Shown here piece after piece: positions 9,233-18,341 of a stretch of DNA of 64,000 bases; the first letter of the stretch is position 1, and each line of letters begins with the position of its first letter. The stretch comes from Deferrisoma camini S3R1 (GTDB lineage: Bacteria; Desulfobacterota; Deferrisomatia; Deferrisomatales; Deferrisomataceae), in contig NZ_JAFN01000001.1 of the NCBI RefSeq assembly GCF_000526155.1, positions 144,824 through 208,823 on the forward strand, given 5' to 3'. The translations under genes and the position numbers were made by a program. Below the pieces are notes generated by a model. That model had not been told where the DNA came from. It ran no database searches and saw only the letters and a program-made list of their open reading frames with translations.

Positions 9233-11452
9233 TCACCACTCTGTCTCCGCCCGGAACCGGTACGGCACTCCCAGGTTGAACGTCAGGAACACCACGGACT
9301 CCCTCCGGTCGCGGGAAGGGTCGTTGTGGTCGTCGTGGCGGTTGTAGTCGGCCGACACCGCCAACTGCACGTTGGCCCAGCCCAGGCCGACCCGCTTGAG
9401 CAGGGCCTGCACGTTCCACGACAGCCGCACGCTCCCGTTCAGGGTGGCCGTGTTGACCGAGCCGTCCGACGTGTCGGCCCTCTGGTAGGAGCCCTGGCCC
9501 GAGAGATCCACGACCTCGGGCCACAGGGGCAGGGTCAGGCTCAGGGTGGCCAAGCGCGTGCGGTACACCGGGCCGTCCGAGTCGGACTCGTTGTACGAAA
9601 GGCTGGGGGTGATGGAGAGCCGCTCGCCGTTCCACCCTCCGGAAAGGGTGATGCTGCGGGTGCGCGCGTCCGACCCGCCCGAAAGGCGGTTCTGGAGGAA
9701 CCCCATGCTGGCGCTGAGGCCGGCGTTCCAGTGGTCCCGGCCGTATGAAAGCCCCGCTTTCACGGTGTGGTTCACGTTGTCCACGGCCTGGCCGCCCGGG
9801 GGCTCGGAGCGGCTCTTCTGACGGGATACGCCGTAGCCCAGATTGAGCGCGGGCCAGCCCGGCACCGCCACCCCCACCGAGGCGTTCCCCGCCAGGCTCG
9901 ACACGATGGGCCGGTCGTCGTCCCGGTCCACATTGTCCTCGCTGTAAGCGCCTGAAAGATTGAGAGAGATGGGGCCGAGCCCGGAGGAGAAGCCCGCTTG
10001 CACGGCCTGGCGGTCGCCCGTGAAGTTGGGGTTGGCGATGGTGGCGTAGTCCGATCCGTAGCGCAGCAGCCCCAGCGAGAGCGAGCCCACGCCCAGATCT
10101 CGGCTGGCGTTGACCTGCCACGCGGTGTCGGCCTGCATGCCCGGGCCCTGGGTGGTGTCCGGATCGAACCGGCTCCACGCGAACTCGCCGCCCAGGTTCG
10201 TTCCGAACAGGGTGCCCCGGAACCCCAGGCCCACGGTCCGGCCCCGGGAGGGGCCCAGGCTCGTTCCCGTGTTGAACCCGGCCCGGCTCTCGTTGCGGCC
10301 CGTGACCGCGCTCAGGTGGATGGAGAACCGGTCGTCCGGGAGCAGGGGGGCCTCCACGGCCAGGCCGTACACCTGGCTTCCCGGGTCGTCCAGCGACACC
10401 CCCGCCTCGAACCCCTCCACCGTGTCGGCCCGCACGTTGTAAAGGCGTGCCTTGATCCCGCGAACCTCCAGGTTCAGCCGGGCCCCCCGGCGGGCGAACC
10501 CCGAGGCGGTGAGCGGGGTCTCGTCGATGGACAGGTCTCCGAACTCGAACGACTGGGTGCCGTAGGCCAGGGTGAGCAGGTACCCCGAGGAGATCGTGAA
10601 CTCGTCGGGGGCGTCCTTGACGTACTGGAGGTTCACACCGGAGAACCGGGCCGCGAACTCGCCCTTCTGGGCCGAGAACTCCAGGTTCAGGTTGCCCGAG
10701 ACCCGGTCGGACGAGGCGGTGTCTCGGCTGCTGACGTTGCGGCCGTAATTGAACGACACGCTTCCGTCCACGGCCAGTACGCCCTTGGGCCCGCCGACCG
10801 GGCCTTCCGCCACGAACGGCACCTCGACTCGGTGGCCCCCCGGGACCTCCGCGACCAGCACGTGCCGGCCGGGCTCCAGCGGGGCCGGGGGCACGTAGCG
10901 GACCTGGGACCCGTGCCTCTCCACCGCGGACGTGACATCCGCCCCGTCCAGGAAGAAGCGGACCCCGGCTGAGGCCCCGTCCAGACCCATCACCAGGGGG
11001 CCCTGGGCCGGAACGCGGCCGTTCGGGGCCCCCACCAGGGCCGCCCCCCGGAGCCCGGTGGCCGCCACCTCGATCCGGTAGGGGTGGTAGGTCGGGTAGA
11101 CCGCCGGATCGGTGACCACCCGGCCGTCGGCCGTGGTCACCTCCAGGTAGTACTCCACGCCCGGCGGCACCACGGCGGAAGCGGGAATCTCCACCGAGAC
11201 CCGTCCGTCCCGGACCGGAAGCTCCGCCCGCTGGTACGGCCGGGTGCCCGCCACCCGGTAGTAGAGCACGGCCCGGACGGGCTGGACGTCCACCGTGCGG
11301 GAGAAGACCGCAGCCTCCCCCGCCGAGTAGCGCGGCGGAACGGCCGCCACCGACCGGGCCGAGCCAGGCCACACCGCCGCGGCGGCGAGCAAGGCCAGGA
11401 ACCGCAGGTGAGGTTTACTGCGACATCCGGGGGCATCGGCTCGGCGTTCCAT
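9233..11452 (-). CDS. Outer-membrane beta-barrel protein with N-terminal Ig-like domains
   Basis: The product is 739 residues. It has a signal peptide (hydrophobic core about 17-35, cleavage near SARSVAA). Two Ig-like segments follow (about 40-215), including FFLDGADVT. From about residue 230 to the end there are alternating amphipathic strands rich in Tyr, Gly, Asn and Asp, as in large transmembrane barrels. It ends in Trp (FRAETEW), the kind of aromatic C-terminal residue recognised by the barrel-assembly machinery. The ATG at 11452 has GGAGGGG 6 nt upstream. It is first in an operon with the lipoprotein and the giant protein. It could export, anchor or display the giant protein, or be a separate porin; I cannot assign a named family. 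Confidence 0.8.
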   Translation of the reverse strand: MERRADAPGCRSKPHLRFLALLAAAAVWPGSARSVAAVPPRYSAGEAAVFSRTVDVQPVRAVLYYRVAGTRPYQRAELPVRDGRVSVEIPASAVVPPGVEYYLEVTTADGRVVTDPAVYPTYHPYRIEVAATGLRGAALVGAPNGRVPAQGPLVMGLDGASAGVRFFLDGADVTSAVERHGSQVRYVPPAPLEPGRHVLVAEVPGGHRVEVPFVAEGPVGGPKGVLAVDGSVSFNYGRNVSSRDTASSDRVSGNLNLEFSAQKGEFAARFSGVNLQYVKDAPDEFTISSGYLLTLAYGTQSFEFGDLSIDETPLTASGFARRGARLNLEVRGIKARLYNVRADTVEGFEAGVSLDDPGSQVYGLAVEAPLLPDDRFSIHLSAVTGRNESRAGFNTGTSLGPSRGRTVGLGFRGTLFGTNLGGEFAWSRFDPDTTQGPGMQADTAWQVNASRDLGVGSLSLGLLRYGSDYATIANPNFTGDRQAVQAGFSSGLGPISLNLSGAYSEDNVDRDDDRPIVSSLAGNASVGVAVPGWPALNLGYGVSRQKSRSEPPGGQAVDNVNHTVKAGLSYGRDHWNAGLSASMGFLQNRLSGGSDARTRSITLSGGWNGERLSITPSLSYNESDSDGPVYRTRLATLSLTLPLWPEVVDLSGQGSYQRADTSDGSVNTATLNGSVRLSWNVQALLKRVGLGWANVQLAVSADYNRHDDHNDPSRDRRESVVFLTFNLGVPYRFRAETEW

Positions 11453-11538
11453 GCATACCCCTCCACTGTGGTGGGATGCGGCATCGAGGAACGCAGATGG
11501 GTTTGATCGGGAAAAGTACCGCGGCGGGGATTCAGCCA

Positions 11539-11556
11539 GGTAACGACTTTGGTAAC
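11539..11556. promoter_or_regulatory. Direct repeat GGTAAC-N6-GGTAAC, candidate operator
   Basis: Two identical GGTAAC hexamers start 12 bp apart in the 141-bp gap between the BTAD regulator and the barrel gene, followed by an A-rich run. SARP/BTAD-type regulators are known to bind direct repeats near the -35 region of target promoters. The position fits control of the barrel operon, but no binding is shown. Confidence 0.4.
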
Positions 11557-11593
11557 TAAAAAGAAAAAAAGAGAGAAGAATCGCTTCAGCCGA

Positions 11594-13705
11594 TCAGTCG
11601 CTGCCGCCTTTCGCTTTGTTCGCGAGCAGTCGGAGGGCCGGGCCGGGAGGTATGCCGAGGGTGTCGCGGAAGAACGCCTCCGCCTGCCGGAAGGTCCGGA
11701 GAGCCTCCACCGGGTACCCCCGGCGGATGAGCTCCTTCATTTTCAGCGCATACAGCCGCTCGGACATCGGGTTGACAGCCACGGCTTGGGAGAGGAGGTC
11801 ATTGAGGTCTCCCCGGAACCCGTCTCGGTCGGCCCGATCCGCCACCCCTTCCACCAGGCGCACGTGGAGGTGCCGGAGGGCTTCCCTCCGGCTCTCGATC
11901 ACGCCGTGGGAGCCGTCCCCCGACAGGAAGTCTCCTTGGTACAGCTCCAGGGCCCGGACCATCTCCCGGGCGGAGCGGTTGCGAAGTGCGGCACGGGCGG
12001 CCGTTTCGAACACGAGGCAGTCGGCGAACACGACGGAGCGGGAGAGGGAGAGCCGGCCGTGCTTCCAGTGGAGCCACCTCAAGGCCTCGGCTCCGGGGGG
12101 CAGGCCCACGACCCGTAGCCGGGCCAGAGCGGTTTTGAGGTTCGCGCGGGCCTGGTCGCCGAGGGCATCGGGCCACAGGAGCTCGGTCAGCCGGTCCACG
12201 GGCACCTTCTCTCCCCCCAGGGCGAGCAGGAGCTTCAGCAGTTGCTGGGTCCGGGAGGAGCGCCATCTCCGGTCGTACACGGTGTGGCCGAGTATGGTCA
12301 GGGAGAAGCCGCCCAGGCTGCGGATCTGCACCGGACGGTCCGGGTCGGGGATCGTCCACCTCGCCCCCGCCGGCCCGGTGCGGATCTCCAATCGGTCCAG
12401 CAGGCGCTGCGTGAACTCCGGAGGCCGGAAGGCCGACAGGAGGGGGCGCCCCCGAGGCAGTAGCTTTCGGACCCCATCCAGCAGTTTCCGGGCCTCATCC
12501 GTCTCGCCGCGGTCGGCCAGGATGGCCGCCCGGTCCAGAGCCGCCCCCTCGGCGAACAACACCCATCCCTGATCCTGGCAGGTCGCCATCGCCTCGTCCA
12601 ATCGGGCCGCTGCTTCCTCCTTCTCGTTGAGGTCGGCCAAGGCCAGGGCCTGGAGCACCCGGATCATGGTTTGGGTCGGCAGGCTTTCGGCCCGGGCCGC
12701 CGCCCGCTCCCCCCGCTCGGCATGGACCAAGGCCCGGTACGGCCGGCCCGCCCCCAGGTAGAACAGGCCCACCGAAAACTGCATGAGTGCGGCGAAGAAG
12801 TGGACCTGTTCGCCCACCGCAAGCTGCCGGACGCTGGCCTCGAGCAGGGGGACCTCGTCCTCGTGGCGGGCCAGGGAAGCGGCCAGTAGCCGGGCCCCCT
12901 GGAGCAGGAGCCGGACGGAGACCCGCCAGTCCTCGGGGGCCAGATCCACCCCGACGTTCCGAAGAGTCTCGCACGCCTTCCCCGGCCGGCCAGCCGTGCT
13001 CAACACGATCCCGAGCATGATCCTGTGGTACAGGCGGGCGTACGAGGTGCGTGGCGCCCGGTCCAGGAAAGGGGCGGTTTCCTCCAGAACGACCCCTGCG
13101 CGCTCCGTACGGCCCTGGTATGCCAGGGCCAGCGCCTGGAGGGTGGCGCCGTACAGGGTCATGGCGGCCGAGCGGGCCTCCTCCGCGGCCTGGCGCTGGA
13201 GTTCCAAGGCGGCCAGCGTCTGGTCCAGGTTCCCCTGGTGGAACAGGAGCATGAGCGCCCGGAAGGCGAGCGCGGAAGAGCGGGCCAGGGGGGAGAGATC
13301 CTTCCGCTCGGCGAGCCGGTCGATCCGATCGGCCCACGGGCGGGATCGGGACCAGTCCACCCCGAAGTCCCACAGGGCCGCTATCGCCAGCCCGCAGGCC
13401 GCGGCCGCCCCCTCGGCGTCCCGGTTCACCCGGAACATCCGGTACAGCAGGGTGACGTCCCGCAGCACCTGCCGCAGGTCGCGGTCTGCGGGTAGGGGAG
13501 ACGCGGCTCCTTCCAGGAGCAGGAGCCGCGGGGACAGGCCCGGGCTGCGCCGGGGACGAAGAGCAGCCATGTGCCGACGGATGGCGGGCACGTCCATCTC
13601 GAACCACCATACCAGCCCTCGCCGGGCGAGTTGGGCCGCGAACTCGTCCCACCTCTCCTCTTGGGCCAGGTCCCCAAACTCGGGGAGGAGATCCCGAGCT
13701 TCCAA
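11594..13705 (-). CDS. BTAD/SARP-like transcriptional regulator with TPR array
   Basis: The 703-residue product has a long helical N-terminal region (about 1-450) that looks like tetratricopeptide repeats. A winged-helix DNA-binding domain of OmpR type follows (about 465-560, with RSLGGFSLTILG and the helix-rich LLKLLLALGG). The end is a BTAD-like helical domain (about 570-690, with LYQGDFLSGDG and NPMSERLYALKMKEL). There is no P-loop, so this is a stripped-down relative of MalT/AfsR-type regulators without the NTPase. The start is TTG at 13705, with AGGAGG 7 nt upstream and a promoter-like sequence above it. It precedes the barrel-lipoprotein-giant operon on the same strand and is its obvious candidate regulator. 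The signal it senses is unknown. Confidence 0.85.
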   Translation of the reverse strand: MEARDLLPEFGDLAQEERWDEFAAQLARRGLVWWFEMDVPAIRRHMAALRPRRSPGLSPRLLLLEGAASPLPADRDLRQVLRDVTLLYRMFRVNRDAEGAAAACGLAIAALWDFGVDWSRSRPWADRIDRLAERKDLSPLARSSALAFRALMLLFHQGNLDQTLAALELQRQAAEEARSAAMTLYGATLQALALAYQGRTERAGVVLEETAPFLDRAPRTSYARLYHRIMLGIVLSTAGRPGKACETLRNVGVDLAPEDWRVSVRLLLQGARLLAASLARHEDEVPLLEASVRQLAVGEQVHFFAALMQFSVGLFYLGAGRPYRALVHAERGERAAARAESLPTQTMIRVLQALALADLNEKEEAAARLDEAMATCQDQGWVLFAEGAALDRAAILADRGETDEARKLLDGVRKLLPRGRPLLSAFRPPEFTQRLLDRLEIRTGPAGARWTIPDPDRPVQIRSLGGFSLTILGHTVYDRRWRSSRTQQLLKLLLALGGEKVPVDRLTELLWPDALGDQARANLKTALARLRVVGLPPGAEALRWLHWKHGRLSLSRSVVFADCLVFETAARAALRNRSAREMVRALELYQGDFLSGDGSHGVIESRREALRHLHVRLVEGVADRADRDGFRGDLNDLLSQAVAVNPMSERLYALKMKELIRRGYPVEALRTFRQAEAFFRDTLGIPPGPALRLLANKAKGGSD

Positions 13706-13741
13706 CTCCAGCCTCCTGAGAACTTCCGGAAAACAAACTTT

Positions 13742-13769
13742 ATTTTACATCGAAGCGGATCGGCGGCAA
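13742..13769 (-). promoter_or_regulatory. Sigma-70-like promoter for the BTAD regulator
   Basis: On the minus strand TTGCCG (13769-13764) is separated by 16 bp from TAAAAT (13747-13742), in an AT-rich patch just upstream of the ribosome-binding site. The match is moderate and the site was found by eye. Confidence 0.4.
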
Positions 13770-13795
13770 GTATGAGGGGCGTCTGGGCCTGGGCG

Positions 13796-13833
13796 AAAAA
13801 GAGCCCCGGGGGGAGGAGGAGCCCGCCCGGGGC
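13796..13833 (-). terminator. Rho-independent terminator after the octaheme cytochrome
   Basis: On the minus strand GCCCCGGG (13833-13826) pairs with CCCGGGGC (13810-13803) and is followed by TCTTTTT. It lies 24 nt after the cytochrome stop codon and separates the conduit operon from the regulator gene. Confidence 0.75.
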
Positions 13834-13856
13834 GTAGGGGGAACGTGACCCTGGGG

Positions 13857-16800
13857 TCAGGGTCGGGACAGGGTCTGGAGGAAGCAGCCGGTGGAGCCGC
13901 TGGTGTCCCCGCTTTCCGGGGTGGGGGCCGGCTCCTCCGCGGTCACGGGCTCCTCCCCGGGCTCCACCGGGGTCAGGCCGGCCAGCTTGGCGAACGCCCG
14001 GGCAGCCTCCTCGGTGTGCTCCAGGATCTCGGCCTGGGTGGCGCCGATCAGGTCGGCCGGGGTCACCATGCCGGTGGTCTCCACCGTGGAGAAGTCGGGC
14101 GCCACGTCGTCGGTGTCGCCGTCGCGGTTCACGTCCACGGGGTGGATGTAGCCCACCTCGGGCTCGACCCAGATCTTGCCCTTGGCCACGAGCCCTTCGA
14201 AGTTCTCGATGGTCCAGGGCAGGAAGGTAACCGTGCGGTTCGACAGCCGGGCGTTCAGGACCACGTCCGGGTCGCCGCCGTAGACCGGCTCGGTGCCCTG
14301 GGCGTGGCAGTCCACGCACTGGCGGGTTGTGCCGGCCTCCACCACCCCCGGCGGGGGGACCATTTTCCCGGTGGTCGGGTCCACCCCGCCCAGCTTGTCG
14401 TAGTCCTTGGCCGCGCCCAACGCCTGAGATGCGGGAAGCACGTTGTGGGTTACGGTGAAATAGTGGGCCACGATGGCGAGCCGCAGGTTCGCGTCGTAGT
14501 TGGGTGAGGGCCGGCCGGCGTACTGGTCCTCCTTCTCCAGCACCGTCTTCAGGGCCGCCTTCACCAGGTCCAGCTCGGTCTCGTTGGAGATCTCGGGCCG
14601 CAGGTCGAAGTTGTCGTCCCACACGATCGTGGCCGGGTCGTACGCGGTGATCGCGCCGGACTCGTCCCGGGTGACGGAGCTCGAGATCAGCACCATGCCG
14701 ATCTGGTGGCGGCCGGGCATGACCTCCCGGGACACCGCGCCGGCCAGGATCGAGTTGAGCTCCCGGGGGGCCAGCACCCGCATGCTGGCCGGATCGTCGG
14801 GGTCGTAGACCACCCAGGTCACGGCCGCCACGGGGTTGCCCGGGTAGATCTTGATCTTCCCGTCCCGGTCGGGCTTCTTGTAGAGCACCGGCGTGAACTC
14901 GAAGTAGCTCTTCCCGTTGGCCGTGCGGAAGAACTCCGCCATGTCCGCCGGGTCGAAGTTCCCCTCGTCGTCGGGCACGGGGATCGTGGCCGAGCCGTCC
15001 GGGTCGGTCATCATGGTGTAGAACATGGCGTAGGGGTCCAGGGCCCGGTCCGAGCCGAACCCGGGCTCCTTGTCCTCCAAGCGCAGCTTCTGGGCCACCA
15101 GCGGGTCGGGCCCGTTGGGGTCGAAGTAGGCGATGGAGGTCACCACGTCCATCCCGAAGATCGGGTTCGACTGGCCGACCCACTGGAGCCCCCCGATCCC
15201 GTAGAACGGGGCCGCCGCGTAGTAGCCCGGCTGGGGGTCCTGGATGCCGAACGCGGCGAAGAACGAGAACGGCACCATCTGGGAGATGTCTCCCGGGTCG
15301 GCCGGGTTGGGCATGAACCGGGAGTCGAAGTTGTAGGAGAACCCCATGGAGTAGTCGAAGGCCCGGAACGGCCAGTACCTCTTGTAGGGGATGTGGCAGG
15401 TCTCGCAGGCCACGTTCTCGAAGTGGTCCGCCACGATCTCCTCGGACCCGAAGTTGTCCCGGTGGGCCAGGGTCATCTGGTCCAGGTTGTGGCAGTCGGT
15501 GCACACCTTGACCTTCTGGAAGTCCAGGTCGTTTCGCACCGTGCCGCCGGTGTCGATGCCCTTGCCGAAGTTGTGGTCGGGCGCGGTCGGCCCCTGGTCC
15601 TTGGACGCGTGGCAGTCCACGCACTCCACGCCCCGGGCCGCATGCACGTCGTAGCCGGCCAGGTCTCCCCGGCTCTTCCTCCCGGCCTCCACCTCCTCCA
15701 GGGCCTTGTCGTAGTTCTCCTCGCCGTCGTACTCCATCTTCCAGAAGGTGCCCCGCTTGGGGATGTCGGCCTTCATGCCCATCACGTCGGGCCGGATGTA
15801 CAGCCCCTGGTTCACGGGGTCGCGGAAGCCCACGTGGCACCGGCCGCAGATCAGGTCCCACTTGTGGCCGCCCGTGTCGTCGCTGGCGAGCAGGGGGGCT
15901 TTGGTGCCGGACTGGGCGGCGAAGAGCTCGAGATCGTCCGGGTCGTAGTAGGTCTGCACCGTGAAGTAGTTCTGCACCTCGTCCGGGACCTGGGAGAGGC
16001 TCACCCCGTCCTTCTTCACCAGCTTCACGTAGGCCAGGGGCACCCCGTCCCCGTCCAGGTCGAGCCCCATGAGCCCGCCCGTGGCCGCGTACTTGAAGTA
16101 GTAGCCCAGGAACTTGCGGCTGCCCCACACCTTGTCGCCGTTCGCGGCGGTCACGGCGTTCACGGCCGGGCTGTAGGCGTTGTGCATCTTGAACCCGCTC
16201 GTGCCGCCGGCCTCGTCGGGCTTGCCGCCCTCGACCATGGGGATCTTGACCGAGTCCCGGGTGCTCGCCACGGGCGAGTTGGGCGCCGCGTAGAACCGGC
16301 CGGGCTCGAAGGTGCCAGAGAGGGGGCTCGAGTACCGGTCGATCGAGAACACCTCGTACCCTTCGGGGATCTCGCCCGGGGTCGGGTACCGGCCCACCGA
16401 GATGGCCCAGATGTCGGCGTAGTCGTCCCGGGCCTCGTTCATCCTGGCGATCAGGAAGATCTTGAGCCGGGGCGCGTAGTTCTGGGCGTCCACCCCGTTG
16501 GCGGTGTGGAGGCGGTTCGCGTAGGGATCGAGGTGGCAGGTCAGGCACTCGGCCTCCAGCACCCCGCTCTCGCCCCAGTCGTGCAGGTGGGGGGCCGACA
16601 GGGCCGGGGAGGGCCCGCCGCCCATGAGGTCCCGGGCCATGTAGAACGGCGCCGCTCCGATGTCCTCCACGTCGTACCGGTAGTAGTCCCCGTTCCAGGC
16701 GCCGAACTCACCGGCCTCGATCCGGTCGCGGTTGGCCTGGAAGAACTCGTCGTACCGGTTGCCGAACCGGTCCACCTCGTAGGGGCCGCCGCCCATGTGG

Positions 16801-17318
16801 CACGAGGTGCAGGTGGCGATCTCGTCGGCCGTGCCGATGTCGAACCGGGTGGGGTCCGGATTGTTCTGTGCCGCCAACTGGCGGTACGAGGGCGGTCACC
16901 AGGCCCCGAACTGGCCGGGCGCCGTGATGTTGTACAGCGTGGGCAGGGTGGCCAGGAGCCCGTCCGGCCCGGCCAGCACCTTGCCCAGGTCGTCGGCGAA
17001 GCCGTCACCGTCCGAGTCCACCCGCTCGTCCAGCCCGAGCTGGAAGTGGTAGGCCGAGGTGATCTTCTCGTACGAGTGGCACAGCCCGCAGGTCTGCTTG
17101 GGGCTCATCGGCGGGCCGGAGACGAGGGCCCCTTCCTGGCCGTTGGCGGCCAGGGTGTCGCTTGCGTCCAGGTTGGTCCGCACCGGATCGCCCACGCCGT
17201 CGTGGTCGGCGTCCGAAAAGGTGCGGATCTCGATGGCCGGATGGGCCAGCGCCGGCGCGGCCGAGGCCAGCAGGCCGGGCAGCGCCAACGAGGTGAGGAG
17301 GGTCGGGATCTTTCTCAT
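13857..17318 (-). CDS. Octaheme c-type cytochrome with in-frame UGA, candidate selenoprotein (ExtKL-like)
   Basis: The frame starts at ATG 17318 (GGAGAGG upstream) with a signal peptide (LLTSLALPGLLASAAPALA). It runs about 141 codons with one heme motif (CGLCH), meets a single in-frame TGA at 16896-16898, and continues in the same frame to 13857 with seven more CxxCH motifs (CTSCH, CLTCH, CGRCH, CVDCH, CTDCH, CETCH, CVDCH). Full length is about 1,153 residues. The part after the TGA has no signal peptide and no good start, so two separate genes are unlikely. A hairpin at the right distance after the TGA fits a bacterial SECIS. From memory, Geobacter ext operons for selenite/tellurite reduction encode a multiheme (seleno)protein called ExtKL. 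A Ser/Thr/Gly-rich tail ends in GCFLQTLSRP. It is last in the operon after the porin and the 12-heme cytochrome, and is probably secreted or periplasmic. A nonsense mutation or sequencing error (TGG to TGA) remains possible. Confidence 0.8.
16868..16898 (-). promoter_or_regulatory. Candidate bSECIS element with its UGA codon
   Basis: Reading the minus strand, UGA (16898-16896) is followed after 11 nt by CCGCC-AGUU-GGCGG (16884-16871), a perfect 5-bp stem with a 4-nt loop. It is extended by G-C and U-A pairs below one A/C mismatch (16887-16868). The loop G lies 18 nt after the UGA. Bacterial SECIS elements need a short apical stem with a G near the start of the loop at about 16-37 nt. In DNA this rich in GC, chance hairpins are common. 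Confidence 0.5.
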
Positions 17319-17357
17319 GGTTCCTCTCCGTGGGATTGGGTTTTGCAAGGCCCGGTT

Positions 17358-18332
17358 TCAATACCCTTGGGGGTGGCACGCCAGGCACGAGGGGTCGGTG
17401 CGCCCGTGGCAGACCCGGCACGACTCCGTGTCCGCGGCCCCCTGGATCCGATGCCCCGAGGCGAGCCAGCCGTTCCGGGGGGCGTGGCTGCGGGGGGCCT
17501 CCCGGTGGCAGTCGGAGCAGAACGTGGCCGTGTGGCAGGCGCGGCAGGTGTCGCGGTCGTGGCGGGCCTCGAGGCCGTGGCTGCGGTCCTTCCAGCCCAC
17601 GGTGTGGCTCCGGGGCTTCTCCGTTCGGTGGCAGGTGCGGCACGCGTCCGGCCCGGGGTGGCAGGTCCGGCACACGGCCTCGGGCAGGTCCGTGCGCCGG
17701 CCGTGGCGCTGCTCCCACAGCCCGTCGTGGGAGGGGGGGCGTTCGCCCCGGCGGATGCGGGCGTGGCAGGTGGAGCAGTCGGTCGGCGCCTCGTCCCCGT
17801 CGTGGCACCCCAGGCACGTCTCCATCGTGGGAAACTCCACCGAGGCCAGGTTCTCGGCCCGCGGGGTGGGTCCGTGGCACCGGACGCAGTCCACGTCGGC
17901 GTGGGGCTCGTGGGCGAACGTCACGTCGGCGTAGGTGCGGCCCCGTGGGGCCTTGGACACGGTGTAGTCCTCGTCGCCGGAGCGGGTGTGGCACGTGAGG
18001 CACGCCTCGGAGGGGTTCGCCTCGTCGATGTCGTGGCACTCCTTGCAGGGCTCCATGCCGGTTCGAAGCCCCTCGTCACCCCCGTGGCAGTCGGTGCATG
18101 CTGCCTCCTCCGCATGGAGGGCGTGGGAGAACCGAAGGCCGGTCTCCTCCCGGCACCCGGCCAGCAGCGCTAGCGCCGCGCCAGCCGCCAACACTGCGAT
18201 GCGAGCCCGTCTTATTCCCCCAGCGCCGAAACCGGCGAGCCAGGGGGCCGCGCCCGGCTCTCCGCCAGGTCCCTTGCCCCCCCGCTCGGGGAGGTGAGTG
18301 CGCCCATTCGATTGCCGGCTGAGTAGCTTCAT
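17358..18332 (-). CDS. Dodecaheme c-type cytochrome lipoprotein
   Basis: The product carries twelve CxxCH heme-binding motifs in about 260 residues (CTDCH, CKECH, CLTCH, CVRCH, CLGCH, CSTCH, CRTCH twice, CRACH, CSDCH, CRVCH, CLACH). A lipobox LLAGC marks membrane anchoring. It lies between the porin gene and the octaheme cytochrome gene and would be the heme relay through or beside the porin, as in porin-cytochrome conduits of Geobacter. ATG 18332 (or 18338) follows the porin stop by only a few bases and has AGGGG upstream. From that start about 37 residues precede the hydrophobic signal core. This segment (18230-18300) consists of a GC-rich dispersed element also found in intergenic DNA, so the true N-terminus is uncertain. 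No convincing alternative start was found downstream. Confidence 0.85.
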   Translation of the reverse strand: MKLLSRQSNGRTHLPERGGKGPGGEPGAAPWLAGFGAGGIRRARIAVLAAGAALALLAGCREETGLRFSHALHAEEAACTDCHGGDEGLRTGMEPCKECHDIDEANPSEACLTCHTRSGDEDYTVSKAPRGRTYADVTFAHEPHADVDCVRCHGPTPRAENLASVEFPTMETCLGCHDGDEAPTDCSTCHARIRRGERPPSHDGLWEQRHGRRTDLPEAVCRTCHPGPDACRTCHRTEKPRSHTVGWKDRSHGLEARHDRDTCRACHTATFCSDCHREAPRSHAPRNGWLASGHRIQGAADTESCRVCHGRTDPSCLACHPQGY

Positions 18333-18341
18333 GGTCATCCC

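Noticed and set aside
16896-17318. Treating the 5' part of the octaheme cytochrome as a separate small monoheme gene
   Set aside because: The downstream part would then lack both a signal peptide and a credible start. Same frame, continuous heme spacing and the hairpin favour one gene.
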